The position numbers and the translations under genes are program-made. The notes under the pieces were generated by a model that had not been told where the DNA came from, ran no database searches, and saw only the letters and a list, made by a program, of their open reading frames with translations. Shown one piece after another: positions 47,687 through 56,314 of a DNA stretch of 62,052 nt (position 1 is the first letter of the stretch; every line of letters starts with the position of its first letter). Source of the DNA: Rubritalea profundi (GTDB lineage: Bacteria > Verrucomicrobiota > Verrucomicrobiia > Verrucomicrobiales > Akkermansiaceae). The stretch covers positions 303,935-365,986 of the forward strand of contig NZ_MQWA01000001.1 in the NCBI RefSeq assembly GCF_002954445.1, given 5' to 3'.

Positions 47687-48337
47687 TTATTCAATAGGCA
47701 CCCCGTCATATTCCAGCATCGTCTGACGGAAGGTGAAACTTTTCGAACGGTTAGTGTTTGGTAAAAGGGCAAAATTGACCCACTCCGACTGAGTGCCTTT
47801 CTCAGTGGTGACTACAATTTTTGCCGCGACAACGACCTTTCCGTCAGCTTTCGGATAGAGTTGGAAAGTATCTGGCAATGTGTAGCTCGCCAACCAGCGT
47901 GGTTTTTTAGCGAGCATAGCAGCATCGCGCTCCAGTTCTTCTTTCGACTTTTTCTTGAAGCTACGTTTCGGCTTTGGCAATTTCTCCAAGACAAACGCAC
48001 TCTCGCCACCTAACATTGAGTGAGGAATTTTCACTGATCGCTTAGTGCGAGATGTCGATATTTGCATTCTATCGACTCTCATTGTGAGGTGTTCCCCCTG
48101 AGTCCCTTCAGCCATGAACTGCCAACGCAACGGCCCGTCAAAGTTCTGAGTGGAAGCCCTATAGATCAACTTCTCCTTCTCGATCATACCGACCCCCTTC
48201 AAAGCTTCGACATTGCTAAAAACCTCAGCACCGTTGACCCAGGCTCCTGGAGATTTACGCCACACACCGCTGGTTGCTGGGTCATTAGTTGCGCAGCTCA
48301 CAAACAATAAAGGCAATAGGAACAGGAAACATTTCAT
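47687..48337 (-). CDS. Lipoprotein of unknown function
   Basis: A 216-residue protein with lipoprotein leader MKCFLFLLPLLFVSCATNDP (lipobox F-V-S-C). The mature part is a beta-rich domain (LRWQFMAEGTQGEHLTMRVD, KVVVAAKIVVTTEKGTQSEW) with a Lys-rich loop (KPKRSFKKKSKEELERDAAM). No family recognised. It is convergent with the Rrf2 regulator gene and has no operon partner. The ATG at 48337 is the natural start because it begins the leader. Confidence 0.6.
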   Translation of the reverse strand: MKCFLFLLPLLFVSCATNDPATSGVWRKSPGAWVNGAEVFSNVEALKGVGMIEKEKLIYRASTQNFDGPLRWQFMAEGTQGEHLTMRVDRMQISTSRTKRSVKIPHSMLGGESAFVLEKLPKPKRSFKKKSKEELERDAAMLAKKPRWLASYTLPDTFQLYPKADGKVVVAAKIVVTTEKGTQSEWVNFALLPNTNRSKSFTFRQTMLEYDGVPIE

Positions 48338-48424
48338 ACGTGTCAGAAGTTAACAAATGAAAGCAGTCTGCCAACACCATATTTCGGGCTTGCATGCTTT
48401 GCGAGATACCCTCTACTCCCAGCC

Positions 48425-49687
48425 ATGAATAACACTTTGGGCATCATCATCGCCATTTCACTGTTCGCACTCTGGAATCTCGATCTTATCTCCACCCTTC
48501 TCAACCTCAAGGCGCTCCAACCAAAGCTCCCCACTGAATTCAAAGGGATCTTCACTGAAGACAAATTTGCCGAGTCCCAGCACTACACCCGCGTCAACTC
48601 GAAGTTCGATGTCATCCAGACAACATTTTCGCTCGGAATCACCCTCATCTTCTGGTTCACCGGAGGATTCGGCTACCTAGATCAGTGGGCTCGTGGGCTT
48701 GGATATGGCGAAATCATCACTGGTCTCGTCTTCATGGGCATTCTATTTGTTGGTCAAACTCTCATCGGCATCCCCTTCCAGCTCTATTCCACCTTCATCA
48801 TCGAAGAAAAATTTGGCTTCAATAAAACCACCTCAAAAACATTCATCGTCGACCAGATCAAAGGACTCATCTTGATGGTACTCATCGGTGCCCCTATCCT
48901 CTCGCTCATTCTCTGGATTTTCAACTCGATCGATAACGCTTGGCTCTGGGCATGGATTTCCTTCACCGTCCTCCAATTACTACTCACCTACCTGGCCCCG
49001 ACATACATCCTGCCACTCTTCAATAAATTTGAACCGATGGCTGAGGGTGAACTAAAATCCGCGATCAATGAACTGGCCAAGAAGTGTGACTTCCCTCTCA
49101 CCGAGATCTGCGTCATGAACGGCTCCAAGCGCTCTACCAAATCCAATGCGTTCTTCACTGGGTTTGGAAAGAATAAGAAAATTGCCCTCTACGACACACT
49201 GATCGAAAACCATACCACCGAAGGACTCGTTGGAATTCTCGCCCACGAAATTGGCCATTTTAAATGCAAGCACATCATCCAGCGCATGGTGGTAGGTATC
49301 CTCCAGAGTGCCGTGCTTTTCTTCCTGATTGGCATCGCAACCGACAAGGACGGAGCATTCTCACGCCTACTTTTCGATGCATTCTACGTGGAGAAAATTT
49401 CGGTCTACGCCGGCCTCATCTTCTTCTTCATGCTCTTCTCACCGATCAACAAGATCCTCAGTATTTTCTCCAACATGAGCAGCCGCAAACACGAGTTCGA
49501 AGCCGATGCCTACGCCGCCAACGCCCAAGAATCTCCAGAGCACCTCATCGGCTCTCTCAAGCAACTCTCCGCTGACAATCTAGTCAACCTCACCCCCCAC
49601 CCATTCCCAGTCTTCATGGAATACTCACACCCGCCAATGTTGACGAGAATCGAGGCCCTCAGAAAAATAAAGTTTGAGACCAAGTAA
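48425..49687 (+). CDS. CAAX prenyl protease 1-like M48 metalloprotease (Ste24 family)
   Basis: A 420-residue integral-membrane protease. The zinc motif LAHEIGHFKCKH (HExxH) lies at about 275, and the third ligand is in HEFEADAYAANAQ. Before it is the Ste24-specific N-terminal region (about 55-100: FAESQHYTRVNSKFDVIQTT) with several membrane segments. Bacterial members have no known prenylated substrates and probably degrade or process membrane proteins. The gene starts ATG 48425 without Shine-Dalgarno sequence. It is followed by a small lipoprotein frame. Confidence 0.93.
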   Translation: MNNTLGIIIAISLFALWNLDLISTLLNLKALQPKLPTEFKGIFTEDKFAESQHYTRVNSKFDVIQTTFSLGITLIFWFTGGFGYLDQWARGLGYGEIITGLVFMGILFVGQTLIGIPFQLYSTFIIEEKFGFNKTTSKTFIVDQIKGLILMVLIGAPILSLILWIFNSIDNAWLWAWISFTVLQLLLTYLAPTYILPLFNKFEPMAEGELKSAINELAKKCDFPLTEICVMNGSKRSTKSNAFFTGFGKNKKIALYDTLIENHTTEGLVGILAHEIGHFKCKHIIQRMVVGILQSAVLFFLIGIATDKDGAFSRLLFDAFYVEKISVYAGLIFFFMLFSPINKILSIFSNMSSRKHEFEADAYAANAQESPEHLIGSLKQLSADNLVNLTPHPFPVFMEYSHPPMLTRIEALRKIKFETK

Positions 49688-49714
49688 TGGTTTCAACTAC
49701 AGTCCTCGCTGACC

Positions 49715-50214
49715 ATAAACTCGTTCGTAAAGGCCCTCCTCATCACAGTTAACATTGTGACTCTTTGCATTGCTGACTACACAGCGCTCACTATTGGTGG
49801 ATGCGCCACTGTGGTTGGTGTCGCAGCCTATCAGGCATCCAAACTTCCTGATTGCGCCAATGCCACCACTCTATCAAAAAGCTACGGCACCGACTTTGAC
49901 TCCATCACCCAATCTCTCGAACAAGATGTCTCTCTGAAATTCTCAGACAAGAAGGTCACACTCAACGACGACATCCTAGCAATCATCGCCGAGGTCAACG
50001 CCAGTGATGTTGACATCTACAAAAATACGATGATGCCGAACTCAATGGCCACGTCGCACTCAACAACGCGGGAACTGGCAGCCTTCTATTGAACGGAAAA
50101 CCCACCACCTGCCTCCTCTACGTCATTGAGTGGAACGAAGTAGACTACTTGGTCTGTATCAAGGACTCTTTCAAAAGTAAGGCGAAAAAAGAAGCCCTCG
50201 AGCCAAACAACTAA
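49715..50214 (+). CDS. Small lipoprotein-like frame, broken start and one apparent single-base deletion
   Basis: The reading frame from about 49715 has a hydrophobic leader (FVKALLITVNIVTLCIADYT) ending in the lipobox-like TIGGCATVVGVAAYQAS, then SLEQDVSLKFSDKKVTLNDD. At about 50028 the frame shifts by -1; restoring one A in the AAAAA run joins DVDIYK to KYDDAELNGHVALNNAG and then LLYVIEWNEVDYLVCIKDSF to the stop at 50214 (about 166 residues). The natural start position reads ATA, not ATG; the only in-frame alternative start is GTG at 49757, inside the leader. So either the start codon is mutated or the gene is dying. Family unknown. Confidence 0.5.
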
Positions 50215-50680
50215 CTGATAGTAGGGCCTATAGAAATACTGATAATTTTTTCATTTTGTGAGAAATTTCAGTTTTGAACTAACCCAGCTATTAAGACTAA
50301 CTCCGTCCTCAGTACTCTATGCTGATAACCTTCTGTGGAGAGTCGGCTCGACTCTGAGTAAGAATTTACCTGAATAGGGTTTATCTGGCTCTTCAACACT
50401 GCGCCTTGAAAAGTGATCATATCCTTCAATCCAACCACCTCTTCGTGGAAGATCTCGACTTGATGCCAAATCTAATAGGAACGTCGAATATCGGTAGTAG
50501 AGTCTTGCGCTGACGGCTGTTCACATAAAACAGTATTTCTCATTGGCTACTCCTTTCGTATTTTTCACGGTAGATCACCCCACCCCCAGTAACCATTCGT
50601 GGGATTAGTGAGATCCTTGGTAGAAAATTTTCAGCGTCCTCGCAGTTTTAAATGTGCTTCATAGCTTTGATCGTATTTTA
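50215..50680. other. Intergenic region without recognised gene
   Basis: About 466 bases between the broken lipoprotein frame and the repeat before nspC. Stops are frequent in all frames. I find no hairpin with T-run and no RNA gene signature. The 3' part has short CACGG-type sequence similar to dispersed intergenic repeats but nothing I can define. Confidence 0.4.
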
Positions 50681-50791
50681 GTAGAAGAGGCTTCCAGCCT
50701 CTTTCTCGCAGGTGTATAGCTGTCGGAGATTATTCGTACACCACCTCATGTCTGTTTCCGTACAACCAAAGAGGCTAGAAGCCTATTCTAC
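50681..50791. repeat. Palindromic repeat pair whose right arm lies inside the nspC reading frame
   Basis: The left arm, starting GTAGAAGAGGCTTCCAGCCT (50681-50704), is matched in reverse complement by 50768-50791 (AAAGAGGCTAGAAGCCTATT and so on) at 22 of 24 positions. It belongs to the same family as 23470-23549. The right arm encodes residues KRLEAYST of NspC. Confidence 0.8.
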
Positions 50792-51932
50792 GCCGCGCTA
50801 CATCATTGATCTCGCAGCTCTCCGCAGGAACCTCGCGATTCTTGCCGAGGTGAAACAACTAGCCGATTGTAAGATCGTGCTTGCCCTCAAAGGCTTTGCT
50901 CTTTGGAAAACATTTCCAGTGATCGCTGAATACCTCGATGGTTGCTGTGCCAGCGGACTGTGGGAAGCGAAGCTCTCTCACCAAAAATTCGGCAAGCACA
51001 CCCTCAGCTATTCGCCCGCCTATAAAGAACAAGAAGTCGCTGAGTTGTTAGAAATTACTCACCATCTCGATTTCAACTCGGCCAGCCAATGGCAACGCTT
51101 CCGTGAAATGGCCACCAGCCACCCACGCTACATCTCTGGCGAACTCAAATACGGCATCCGCCTCAACCCCGAACACTCGACTGGCCAGACCCCCATTTAC
51201 GACCCCTGCGCTGCAGGATCACGTCTTGGAGCCACAGCCAAATCCCTCGAAGGCGTCGATCTCACTGGCATCAGCGGTTTCCACTTTCACACACTCTGCG
51301 AGCAAAACTCTAACGCCCTCGAAACCACCCTCGATGCACTCGATGCACATTTTGGTGATCTGCTTCGCCGACCAGAGATCAGCTGGCTCAACATGGGAGG
51401 TGGACATTGGATCACCAAACCCGAATATGACCGCGAACGCCTTGTCCGACTCATCCAACAAACTCGCGAGCGCTATGGACTCGATGAAATCTGGCTCGAA
51501 CCTGGTGAAGCCATCGCCATCCACACAGGCGTGTTAGAAGCTTCAGTCATCGACATCGTTGAAAACGCAGGACTGAAGATTGCCATCCTCGATGTCTCAG
51601 CCACCTGCCACATGCCCGACGTGTTAGAGATGCCCTATCGCCCAGGTCTCTTTGGACCCGATGGCTCACTAGCCACCACAGCGGGAGAACACCTATACCG
51701 ACTCGGCGGTCCGAGCTGTCTCGCGGGCGACATCATCGGCGACTACGCATTTACAAGCGCCCTAAAGGTCGGCGACACCCTCACCTTCGATGACATGGCG
51801 CACTACACCATGGTGAAAACCACCACATTCAACGGAGTCCCCCACCCTGCCATCGCCCTCAAACACGAAGACGGCAGCATAGAAACAGTCCGAGAGTTCA
51901 GCTACTCAGACTTTCGAGATAGGCTTTGTTAG
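50748..51932 (+). CDS. nspC: Carboxynorspermidine/carboxyspermidine decarboxylase
   Basis: A 394-residue PLP enzyme of the alanine racemase-fold decarboxylases. Conserved parts are TPRYIIDLAALRRNLAIL, the PLP lysine in KIVLALKGFALW, GISGFHFHTLCEQNS, LNMGGGHWITKPEYDRERLV, WLEPGEAIAIHTG and PSCLAGDIIGDYAF (the C-x-x-G-D-x-x-x-x-Y motif). It makes (nor)spermidine from carboxynorspermidine. The usual partner, carboxynorspermidine dehydrogenase, is not in the window. The ATG at 50748 gives the family-typical length; residues 8-15 are encoded by a repeat arm. No Shine-Dalgarno site. Confidence 0.92.
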   Translation: MSVSVQPKRLEAYSTPRYIIDLAALRRNLAILAEVKQLADCKIVLALKGFALWKTFPVIAEYLDGCCASGLWEAKLSHQKFGKHTLSYSPAYKEQEVAELLEITHHLDFNSASQWQRFREMATSHPRYISGELKYGIRLNPEHSTGQTPIYDPCAAGSRLGATAKSLEGVDLTGISGFHFHTLCEQNSNALETTLDALDAHFGDLLRRPEISWLNMGGGHWITKPEYDRERLVRLIQQTRERYGLDEIWLEPGEAIAIHTGVLEASVIDIVENAGLKIAILDVSATCHMPDVLEMPYRPGLFGPDGSLATTAGEHLYRLGGPSCLAGDIIGDYAFTSALKVGDTLTFDDMAHYTMVKTTTFNGVPHPAIALKHEDGSIETVREFSYSDFRDRLC

Positions 51933-52512
51933 ACCCACTCTCGGCTCCAAAACGAAATAAAAGTCTCAACCACAGATTACACAGATTTTTTCTCAACCAG
52001 TGCGAGCGAAGCTCGCACAGCTCAAGCATAAAAATTCTGTTCATCTTGTAAATCGTGTCAAAAAAAACACTGCACCCGAATCTGTATATTCAGTGAAATC
52101 TGTAGTAAACTCCCTCGAAGCGCAGAGCCCCAGCTCGGCAGCAATCAGCATCTGGACTGCCGTGGCTTGACACAGCTCTGCGGCAGGGTCGGCTTGACGA
52201 CCGGCGGGATTTCATCGTGCGGGCGGTCAAGGGGCTTGGTACGATGAAGCGACTTCCAACCACAGATTACACAGATTACACAGATTTTTTCTCAGCCAGT
52301 GCGAGCGAAGCTCGCACAGCTCAAGCATAAAAATTCTGTTCATCTTGTAAATCGTGTCAAAAAACCACTGCAACGGCATCTGTAAAATCAGTGTAATCTG
52401 TGGTGAAAAAACTCCACCTATCAGCGTCCCCCAATAGAAAATCAGAAAACCACGCACGGCAATCTTCAATTTTTTTATCGTAAGTTCACTGTGGATTGTG
52501 CTTTTTAGGCAC
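51933..52512. other. Intergenic repeat cluster between nspC and the dienelactone hydrolase gene
   Basis: Almost the whole gap is repetitive. Two direct copies of a 140-base element (51969-52107 and 52259-52405) flank a GC-rich 150-base core (52108-52258). No gene is supported; a minus-strand 95-codon frame (52227-52514) runs through the repeat and is judged spurious. The last 90 bases should carry the promoter of the hydrolase gene. Confidence 0.6.
51969..52405. repeat. Direct pair of CACAGATTACACAG-type elements around a GC-rich core
   Basis: Each copy starts ACCACAGATTACACAGATT, continues through GTGCGAGCGAAGCTCGCA (itself palindromic) and ends with a complementary tail (AATCTGTGGTGAA in copy 2), so each can fold as a large hairpin. 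Copies agree closely over about 100 bases. The core between them (52108-52258) is GC-rich, reads like another dispersed element, and has no start or stop structure. This kind of sequence is common in intergenic DNA of diverse bacteria. Confidence 0.8.
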
Positions 52513-53250
52513 ATGACCGTGACTCAATCATCCATCGATCTAACGACTAGCACAGGAACCATGCGTTGCAGCGTGGTGAGACCAACCAACGATGGTGCAT
52601 TTCCCTCTGTCATTTTCTACTCCGAAATATTCCAAATCACGGAACCTATTGCCCGTACAGCTTCCTATTTAGCTGGCCACGGATACGTCGTCATCGTTCC
52701 TGAGGTTTTTCACGAACTCAATGAGATCGGCACCATTCTAGCCTACGATGATGTCGGTAAGGACAAAGGTAACGATGACAAGTTCACCAAACCTCTCACC
52801 AGCCATGACTCAGACACAGCAGCCATCGTCGACTGGGTCGATACGCAAGCATTTTGCAATGGCCGCATCGGTAGTTTCGGCGTCTGTCTAGGTGGTCACT
52901 TAGCCTGCCGCGCCGCGCTCCACCCACGGGTCCAAGCCGCAGCCTGCCTGTACGCTACTGACATCCATTCTTCGACCATGCCTGCCGGCACAAAACCTCA
53001 AACCATTGAGATTTTAGAAAATATCTCCGGCGAAATCATGTTCATCTGGGGAAGACAAGACCCACACGTTTCGTTAAAGGGCCGCAAACTCCTCTATAGC
53101 ACTTTGAACGAAGTGAATGCGAATTACACATGGCACGAATTCAATGCCCAACACGCCTTCATGCGTGACGAGGGAGATCGCTATGATCCAGAACTCGCCA
53201 CAATCTGCCACAGGCTAACTGTCGATCTATTCCACAGGTCCCTGCGCTAG
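52513..53250 (+). CDS. Dienelactone hydrolase family protein
   Basis: A 245-residue alpha/beta hydrolase. The nucleophile elbow is GSFGVCLGGHLACR (Cys, as in dienelactone hydrolases), the acid is Asp in WGRQDPHVS, and the His is in FNAQHAFMRDEG. N-terminal FPSVIFYSEIFQITEPIART, with the conserved Glu before the first helix, matches the family. Such enzymes open lactones of ring-cleavage products, but many have other ester substrates. ATG 52513 is preferred to an upstream GTG. No catabolic gene cluster is nearby. Convergent with DUF3147. Confidence 0.9.
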   Translation: MTVTQSSIDLTTSTGTMRCSVVRPTNDGAFPSVIFYSEIFQITEPIARTASYLAGHGYVVIVPEVFHELNEIGTILAYDDVGKDKGNDDKFTKPLTSHDSDTAAIVDWVDTQAFCNGRIGSFGVCLGGHLACRAALHPRVQAAACLYATDIHSSTMPAGTKPQTIEILENISGEIMFIWGRQDPHVSLKGRKLLYSTLNEVNANYTWHEFNAQHAFMRDEGDRYDPELATICHRLTVDLFHRSLR

Positions 53251-53266
53251 GAATTCTCACTTCTCA

Positions 53267-53626
53267 CTACATCAACGGCACCCCAAACTTCTTCATCACT
53301 AGATGGAGAAGGCCAAAAAGCACCATCGTGCCCACGCAGTAAGCCGCCATGGTCCAGCCGAAATGAATCCCCCTTTTCAGCATCCAAGGGATCACAAGAA
53401 ACATCGGTAGAGTCGGCAGCACATACCAGAACGTGAACCAAGCGTGGTTGCCAATCTTGTCAGTCTGTTCCTGCCCACGCAGTTCTACAAACATCCAGAT
53501 CATCGCAATCGTAGTCACGACAGGTAAGGCTGCAATCAAGGCTCCGAGCTTATCACTACGCTTGGCAAACTCTGAAACGAGCACAATAATGCCAGCGGTG
53601 ATAAGGTATTTTAGAAAAATTGGCAT
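53267..53626 (-). CDS. DUF3147 family membrane protein
   Basis: A 119-residue integral membrane protein with four hydrophobic segments: MPIFLKYLITAGIIVLVSEF, LGALIAALPVVTTIAMIWMF, WFTFWYVLPTLPMFLVIPWM and MAAYCVGTMVLFGLLHLVMK. The spacing and the ALPVVTT and FWYVLPTLPMFLV motifs match DUF3147, small membrane proteins of unknown function. Single gene facing the hydrolase gene at 16 bases. Confidence 0.75.
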   Translation of the reverse strand: MPIFLKYLITAGIIVLVSEFAKRSDKLGALIAALPVVTTIAMIWMFVELRGQEQTDKIGNHAWFTFWYVLPTLPMFLVIPWMLKRGIHFGWTMAAYCVGTMVLFGLLHLVMKKFGVPLM

Positions 53627-53713
53627 AACTTTGAGATTAGGAATTTGAAATCCAGTGCAATTGCAATTAGAAGACTCTTACCTCTTTATCTCAAAGCCTT
53701 CAACTGCTACCTC

Positions 53714-54541
53714 ATGAAATTCGTTCCCATTCTTGCCCTCAGCCTACTACCGCTGCTTTCCTGCTCCTCCACTCAGGCCACCTCGCCCGTTCTAGTTAAG
53801 ACAAACAGTGGGTCAAAATTAAGTCCATCTCAGAAGAAAAAGATTGGTAACAAGATCTGGCAAAATGAATCTGGTGGCTCAATCAATGGACTCACCACTT
53901 GGAACACAGGTGAAGAATTTCCATCGATGGGTATTGGCCACTTCATTTGGTACCCTAAAGGCTTCAATGGACGCTGGACCGAATCCTTCCCGGATTTCGT
54001 ACGCTACGCCCAAGCCTCTGGCCGCAAGGACATCCCAGCATGGGTGCTCCAAGCCAAAGATTGCCCGTGGAATAGTAAGGCTGCCTTCCAAGCCGACTTC
54101 AATGGTGCCAAACTCAGCGGCCTCAGAACTTTCCTAGCTAACAGCGTCACACTTCAAACCGATTTCATCATTCAGAAATCTCAGGCAGCTCTGCCAAAAA
54201 TGCTCAAAGCCGCTCCAGCTGCAAACCGCCAGCGCACCCAGACGAACTACCACCTAGTCGCCACGACCACCAATGGCACCTACGCCCTCATCGATTACGT
54301 CAACTTTAAGGGAGAAGGAATCAATCCACGTGAGCGCTACAACAATCAAGGATGGGGGCTCCTCCAAGTGCTATCTAACATGCGCCCCAGCAAAGGTGGT
54401 CAGGACTCAGCCAGAGCATTCGCTGACAGCGCCAAACTCACACTCAACCAAAGAATCAAAAACTCCCCAGCAGAGCGTGGTGAGAAACGTTGGAAGGCGG
54501 GATGGCATAATCGTTGTGAGACTTACGCTAGAGCTTTTTAA
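53714..54541 (+). CDS. Lipoprotein with lysozyme-like core, function unknown
   Basis: 275 residues from ATG 53714. The leader MKFVPILALSLLPLLSC has a lipobox. The core is KIGNKIWQNESGGSINGLTT then WNTGEEFPSMGIGHFIWYPK; a Glu in the NESGG loop followed by SMGIGHFIWYP reminds of lysozyme/transglycosylase folds, though this is by eye. The C-terminus ends EKRWKAGWHNRCETYARAF. A duplicated trace of the 3' end occurs at 54755-54843. An upstream in-frame start would put basic residues before the leader. Single gene upstream of a broken NlpC/P60 gene. Confidence 0.65.
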   Translation: MKFVPILALSLLPLLSCSSTQATSPVLVKTNSGSKLSPSQKKKIGNKIWQNESGGSINGLTTWNTGEEFPSMGIGHFIWYPKGFNGRWTESFPDFVRYAQASGRKDIPAWVLQAKDCPWNSKAAFQADFNGAKLSGLRTFLANSVTLQTDFIIQKSQAALPKMLKAAPAANRQRTQTNYHLVATTTNGTYALIDYVNFKGEGINPRERYNNQGWGLLQVLSNMRPSKGGQDSARAFADSAKLTLNQRIKNSPAERGEKRWKAGWHNRCETYARAF

Positions 54542-54843
54542 GTGTTCCGCTTTCAGTGTTCCCTTTTCCGACTCGGAAGATGCTAGTGGACGATGAAGTG
54601 GATCTACCGCGAAAGATTCGAAAGGAACGAAAGCTTTGCACTATAAGCCCAGTAAAGCACGGATCGGCTAATGATTCGTAGAAGAGTGCTTCCAGCCTCT
54701 TTGTTCTACGCGGGGCTAGGTTGTTTCTTTCACCACAGATTTCTGGAGAACGGTCTGGCATAATCGTTGTTAGACTTACGCCAAGGCATTAAGATTTTCT
54801 GCTTTCGGTGTTTCATTTTCCGACTAGATGGATGCAGACTCAA
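54500..54843 (+). repeat. Duplicated 3' end of the lysozyme-like gene plus its downstream sequence
   Basis: The segment 54500-54597 (last 14 codons, WHNRCETYARAF, and about 55 bases beyond) recurs at 54755-54843. The second copy reads WHNRC-stop-TYAKAL, so it is the tail of a lost paralog with a TAG in place of Glu. A single repeat arm of the dispersed palindrome family lies between them at 54678-54702. This is the remains of a tandem gene duplication. Confidence 0.75.
54678..54702. repeat. Single arm of the dispersed GTAGAAG...CTTCCAGCC palindrome family
   Basis: GTAGAAGAGTGCTTCCAGCC followed by TCTTT. It matches the arms at 23470 and 50681 apart from two or three bases and contains the inner palindrome GAAGAGTGCTTC. 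Confidence 0.75.
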
Positions 54844-54844
54844 G

Positions 54845-55576
54845 ATGAAACTCATGACTAAGCTACTCCCATCGAAAAATCTTGCCTGGGTTTTATTATT
54901 GTTAGGTATTGCAGGTATCAGCCTTCTCTATCAGGTAGCTTTGCACAGCAAGCGGCTATGCATCAGCGTGGTCCTGAGTGCGCTCATCGTCTGGTGTTGT
55001 GCACTACAACTCCTCTCGACCTATAGAAAAGTATTCTAGACTCTCATTTCTCTCTCTTCACTCACTGTAGCAGCGCTGCTCTTCTGGCCATTAGCTCATT
55101 ACGACAAGCAAGCTATCCATGCGAGTTACCTACAAAACCTAGTAAAGTATGAGGGCGTTGACTACCACTGGGGAGGAGAGAACCACCAAGGGATTGATTG
55201 CTCTGGACTCCCTAGGCGAGCTTATCGTGACGCTCTTGCCGCAGAGTCGATTAAGCAAATGAATCCAGCACTGGGCCGCGAAGCGCTCTTACAATGGTGG
55301 CAAGATACTAGCGCCAAGTCATTATTAGGCAGCTACCGAAATAATACCACAGCCCGAGGGACTTCAGGCCTCATCAAGAATTTTGAACCTAATGACGCCC
55401 AAGCCAGAGACCTAGCAGTCACAAAAAGCGGCCTCCACGTGATCGTCTACCTTGGTGACTCTCGCTGGATTCAAGCCGATCCAGCAGAGGGTAAAGTACA
55501 CACTTCATCAAACACAGGTGACAGTATTTGGTTCCACATGCCAGTGGAAATCCTCCATTGTATTCTGTTAGACTAA
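54845..55576 (+). pseudogene. NlpC/P60-type peptidase gene interrupted by an in-frame TAG
   Basis: A continuous frame of 244 codons has one lesion, TAG at 55037-55039 (codon 65). The first part has two membrane segments (WVLLLLGIAGISLLYQVAL, ISVVLSALIVWCCALQLL). After the TAG the frame continues LISLSSLTVAALLFWPLAHY, then the NlpC/P60 motif YEGVDYHWGGENHQGIDCSG with the catalytic Cys. The later GLHVIVYLGDSRWIQADPAE provides the catalytic His region. No start codon lies between the TAG and the catalytic Cys. Such enzymes cleave peptidoglycan stem peptides. Without readthrough the peptidase is dead; a consensus error is possible. Confidence 0.75.
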
Positions 55577-55677
55577 ACTCTATGTGCGTTATTTAAGATC
55601 TGGCGACTTCAGAGTTCTGCCATTTTTCGTTACTTTCGCGTCTTTCGCGGTAGAAACTGTTTCTTCTAACTGCTGAA

Positions 55678-56295
55678 CTACCCTTCAGGAGTCAGCTCGC
55701 TGATCGCCTGCATGACCCTGTTAGAAATTTTCTGGTAACCATCTTTGCCGCGGAGCTCTTTGAACTCTTCTTTAGTGAAATGAATTGGGTCGCCGACAAC
55801 GATGTCGATTTGGTTGCACTTCATCTTTCCTGATCCACGCGGTAGTGCATCATAAGCTCCGAAAATACGCATTGGTTGAACAACTGCTTGAGCCTTTGAA
55901 ATAATTAAGCCGACACCAGGCAAACCAGGATTGAGTCCACCGTGAAGCGTGCGTTCACCCTCAGGAAACATCACGACTTTTTTGCCGGCCTTGAGGGCTC
56001 TGATGATATTTTTGAGACCTGTCATATCAGGATTATCCTGATCGATAGGGATAGCATCCCACTGGGTGTAGAGCCACTTACCGAAGCCTGTAAAAAGCGT
56101 CTTTCGGGCGAGGTAGGTCACATTGAGTGGATGGACAATACCGATCAATGGTGGATCCAAAAAGCTTTCGTGGTTGGCGCACATGAGTACGCCACCCTCC
56201 TCTAGGAGCTTATGATCGTTGATAACTCTGCGGTTAAAGAACGCTTTGCCAGCGCTCATAAAAAAGGTGTAACCAATCCAGTAGACAAGTTTCAT
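55678..56295 (-). CDS. plsC: 1-acyl-sn-glycerol-3-phosphate acyltransferase (PlsC-like)
   Basis: A 205-residue membrane-associated acyltransferase. Block I is CANHESFLDPPLIGI (NHxxxxD), block II/III includes VVMFPEGERTLHGGLNPGLP, and block IV has VVQPMRIFGAYDALPRG. It adds the second acyl chain in phosphatidic acid synthesis. It is the last gene of the tyrA-aroA-cmk-plsC row, 19 bases after cmk. The cmk-plsC linkage is seen in other bacteria. Confidence 0.9.
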   Translation of the reverse strand: MKLVYWIGYTFFMSAGKAFFNRRVINDHKLLEEGGVLMCANHESFLDPPLIGIVHPLNVTYLARKTLFTGFGKWLYTQWDAIPIDQDNPDMTGLKNIIRALKAGKKVVMFPEGERTLHGGLNPGLPGVGLIISKAQAVVQPMRIFGAYDALPRGSGKMKCNQIDIVVGDPIHFTKEEFKELRGKDGYQKISNRVMQAISELTPEG

Positions 56296-56314
56296 AGGTA
56301 GTCAGGATAATAAG

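Noticed and set aside
52227-52514. Minus-strand 95-codon frame before the dienelactone hydrolase gene
   Set aside because: It is formed by the CACAGATTACACAG repeat and the GC-rich core, and its start overlaps the hydrolase gene's promoter and start.
55037-55039. TAG in the NlpC/P60 gene as pyrrolysine
   Set aside because: Pyrrolysine systems are confined to a few lineages and enzymes; no pyl genes or PYLIS-like structure are visible here. Nonsense mutation or consensus error is simpler.
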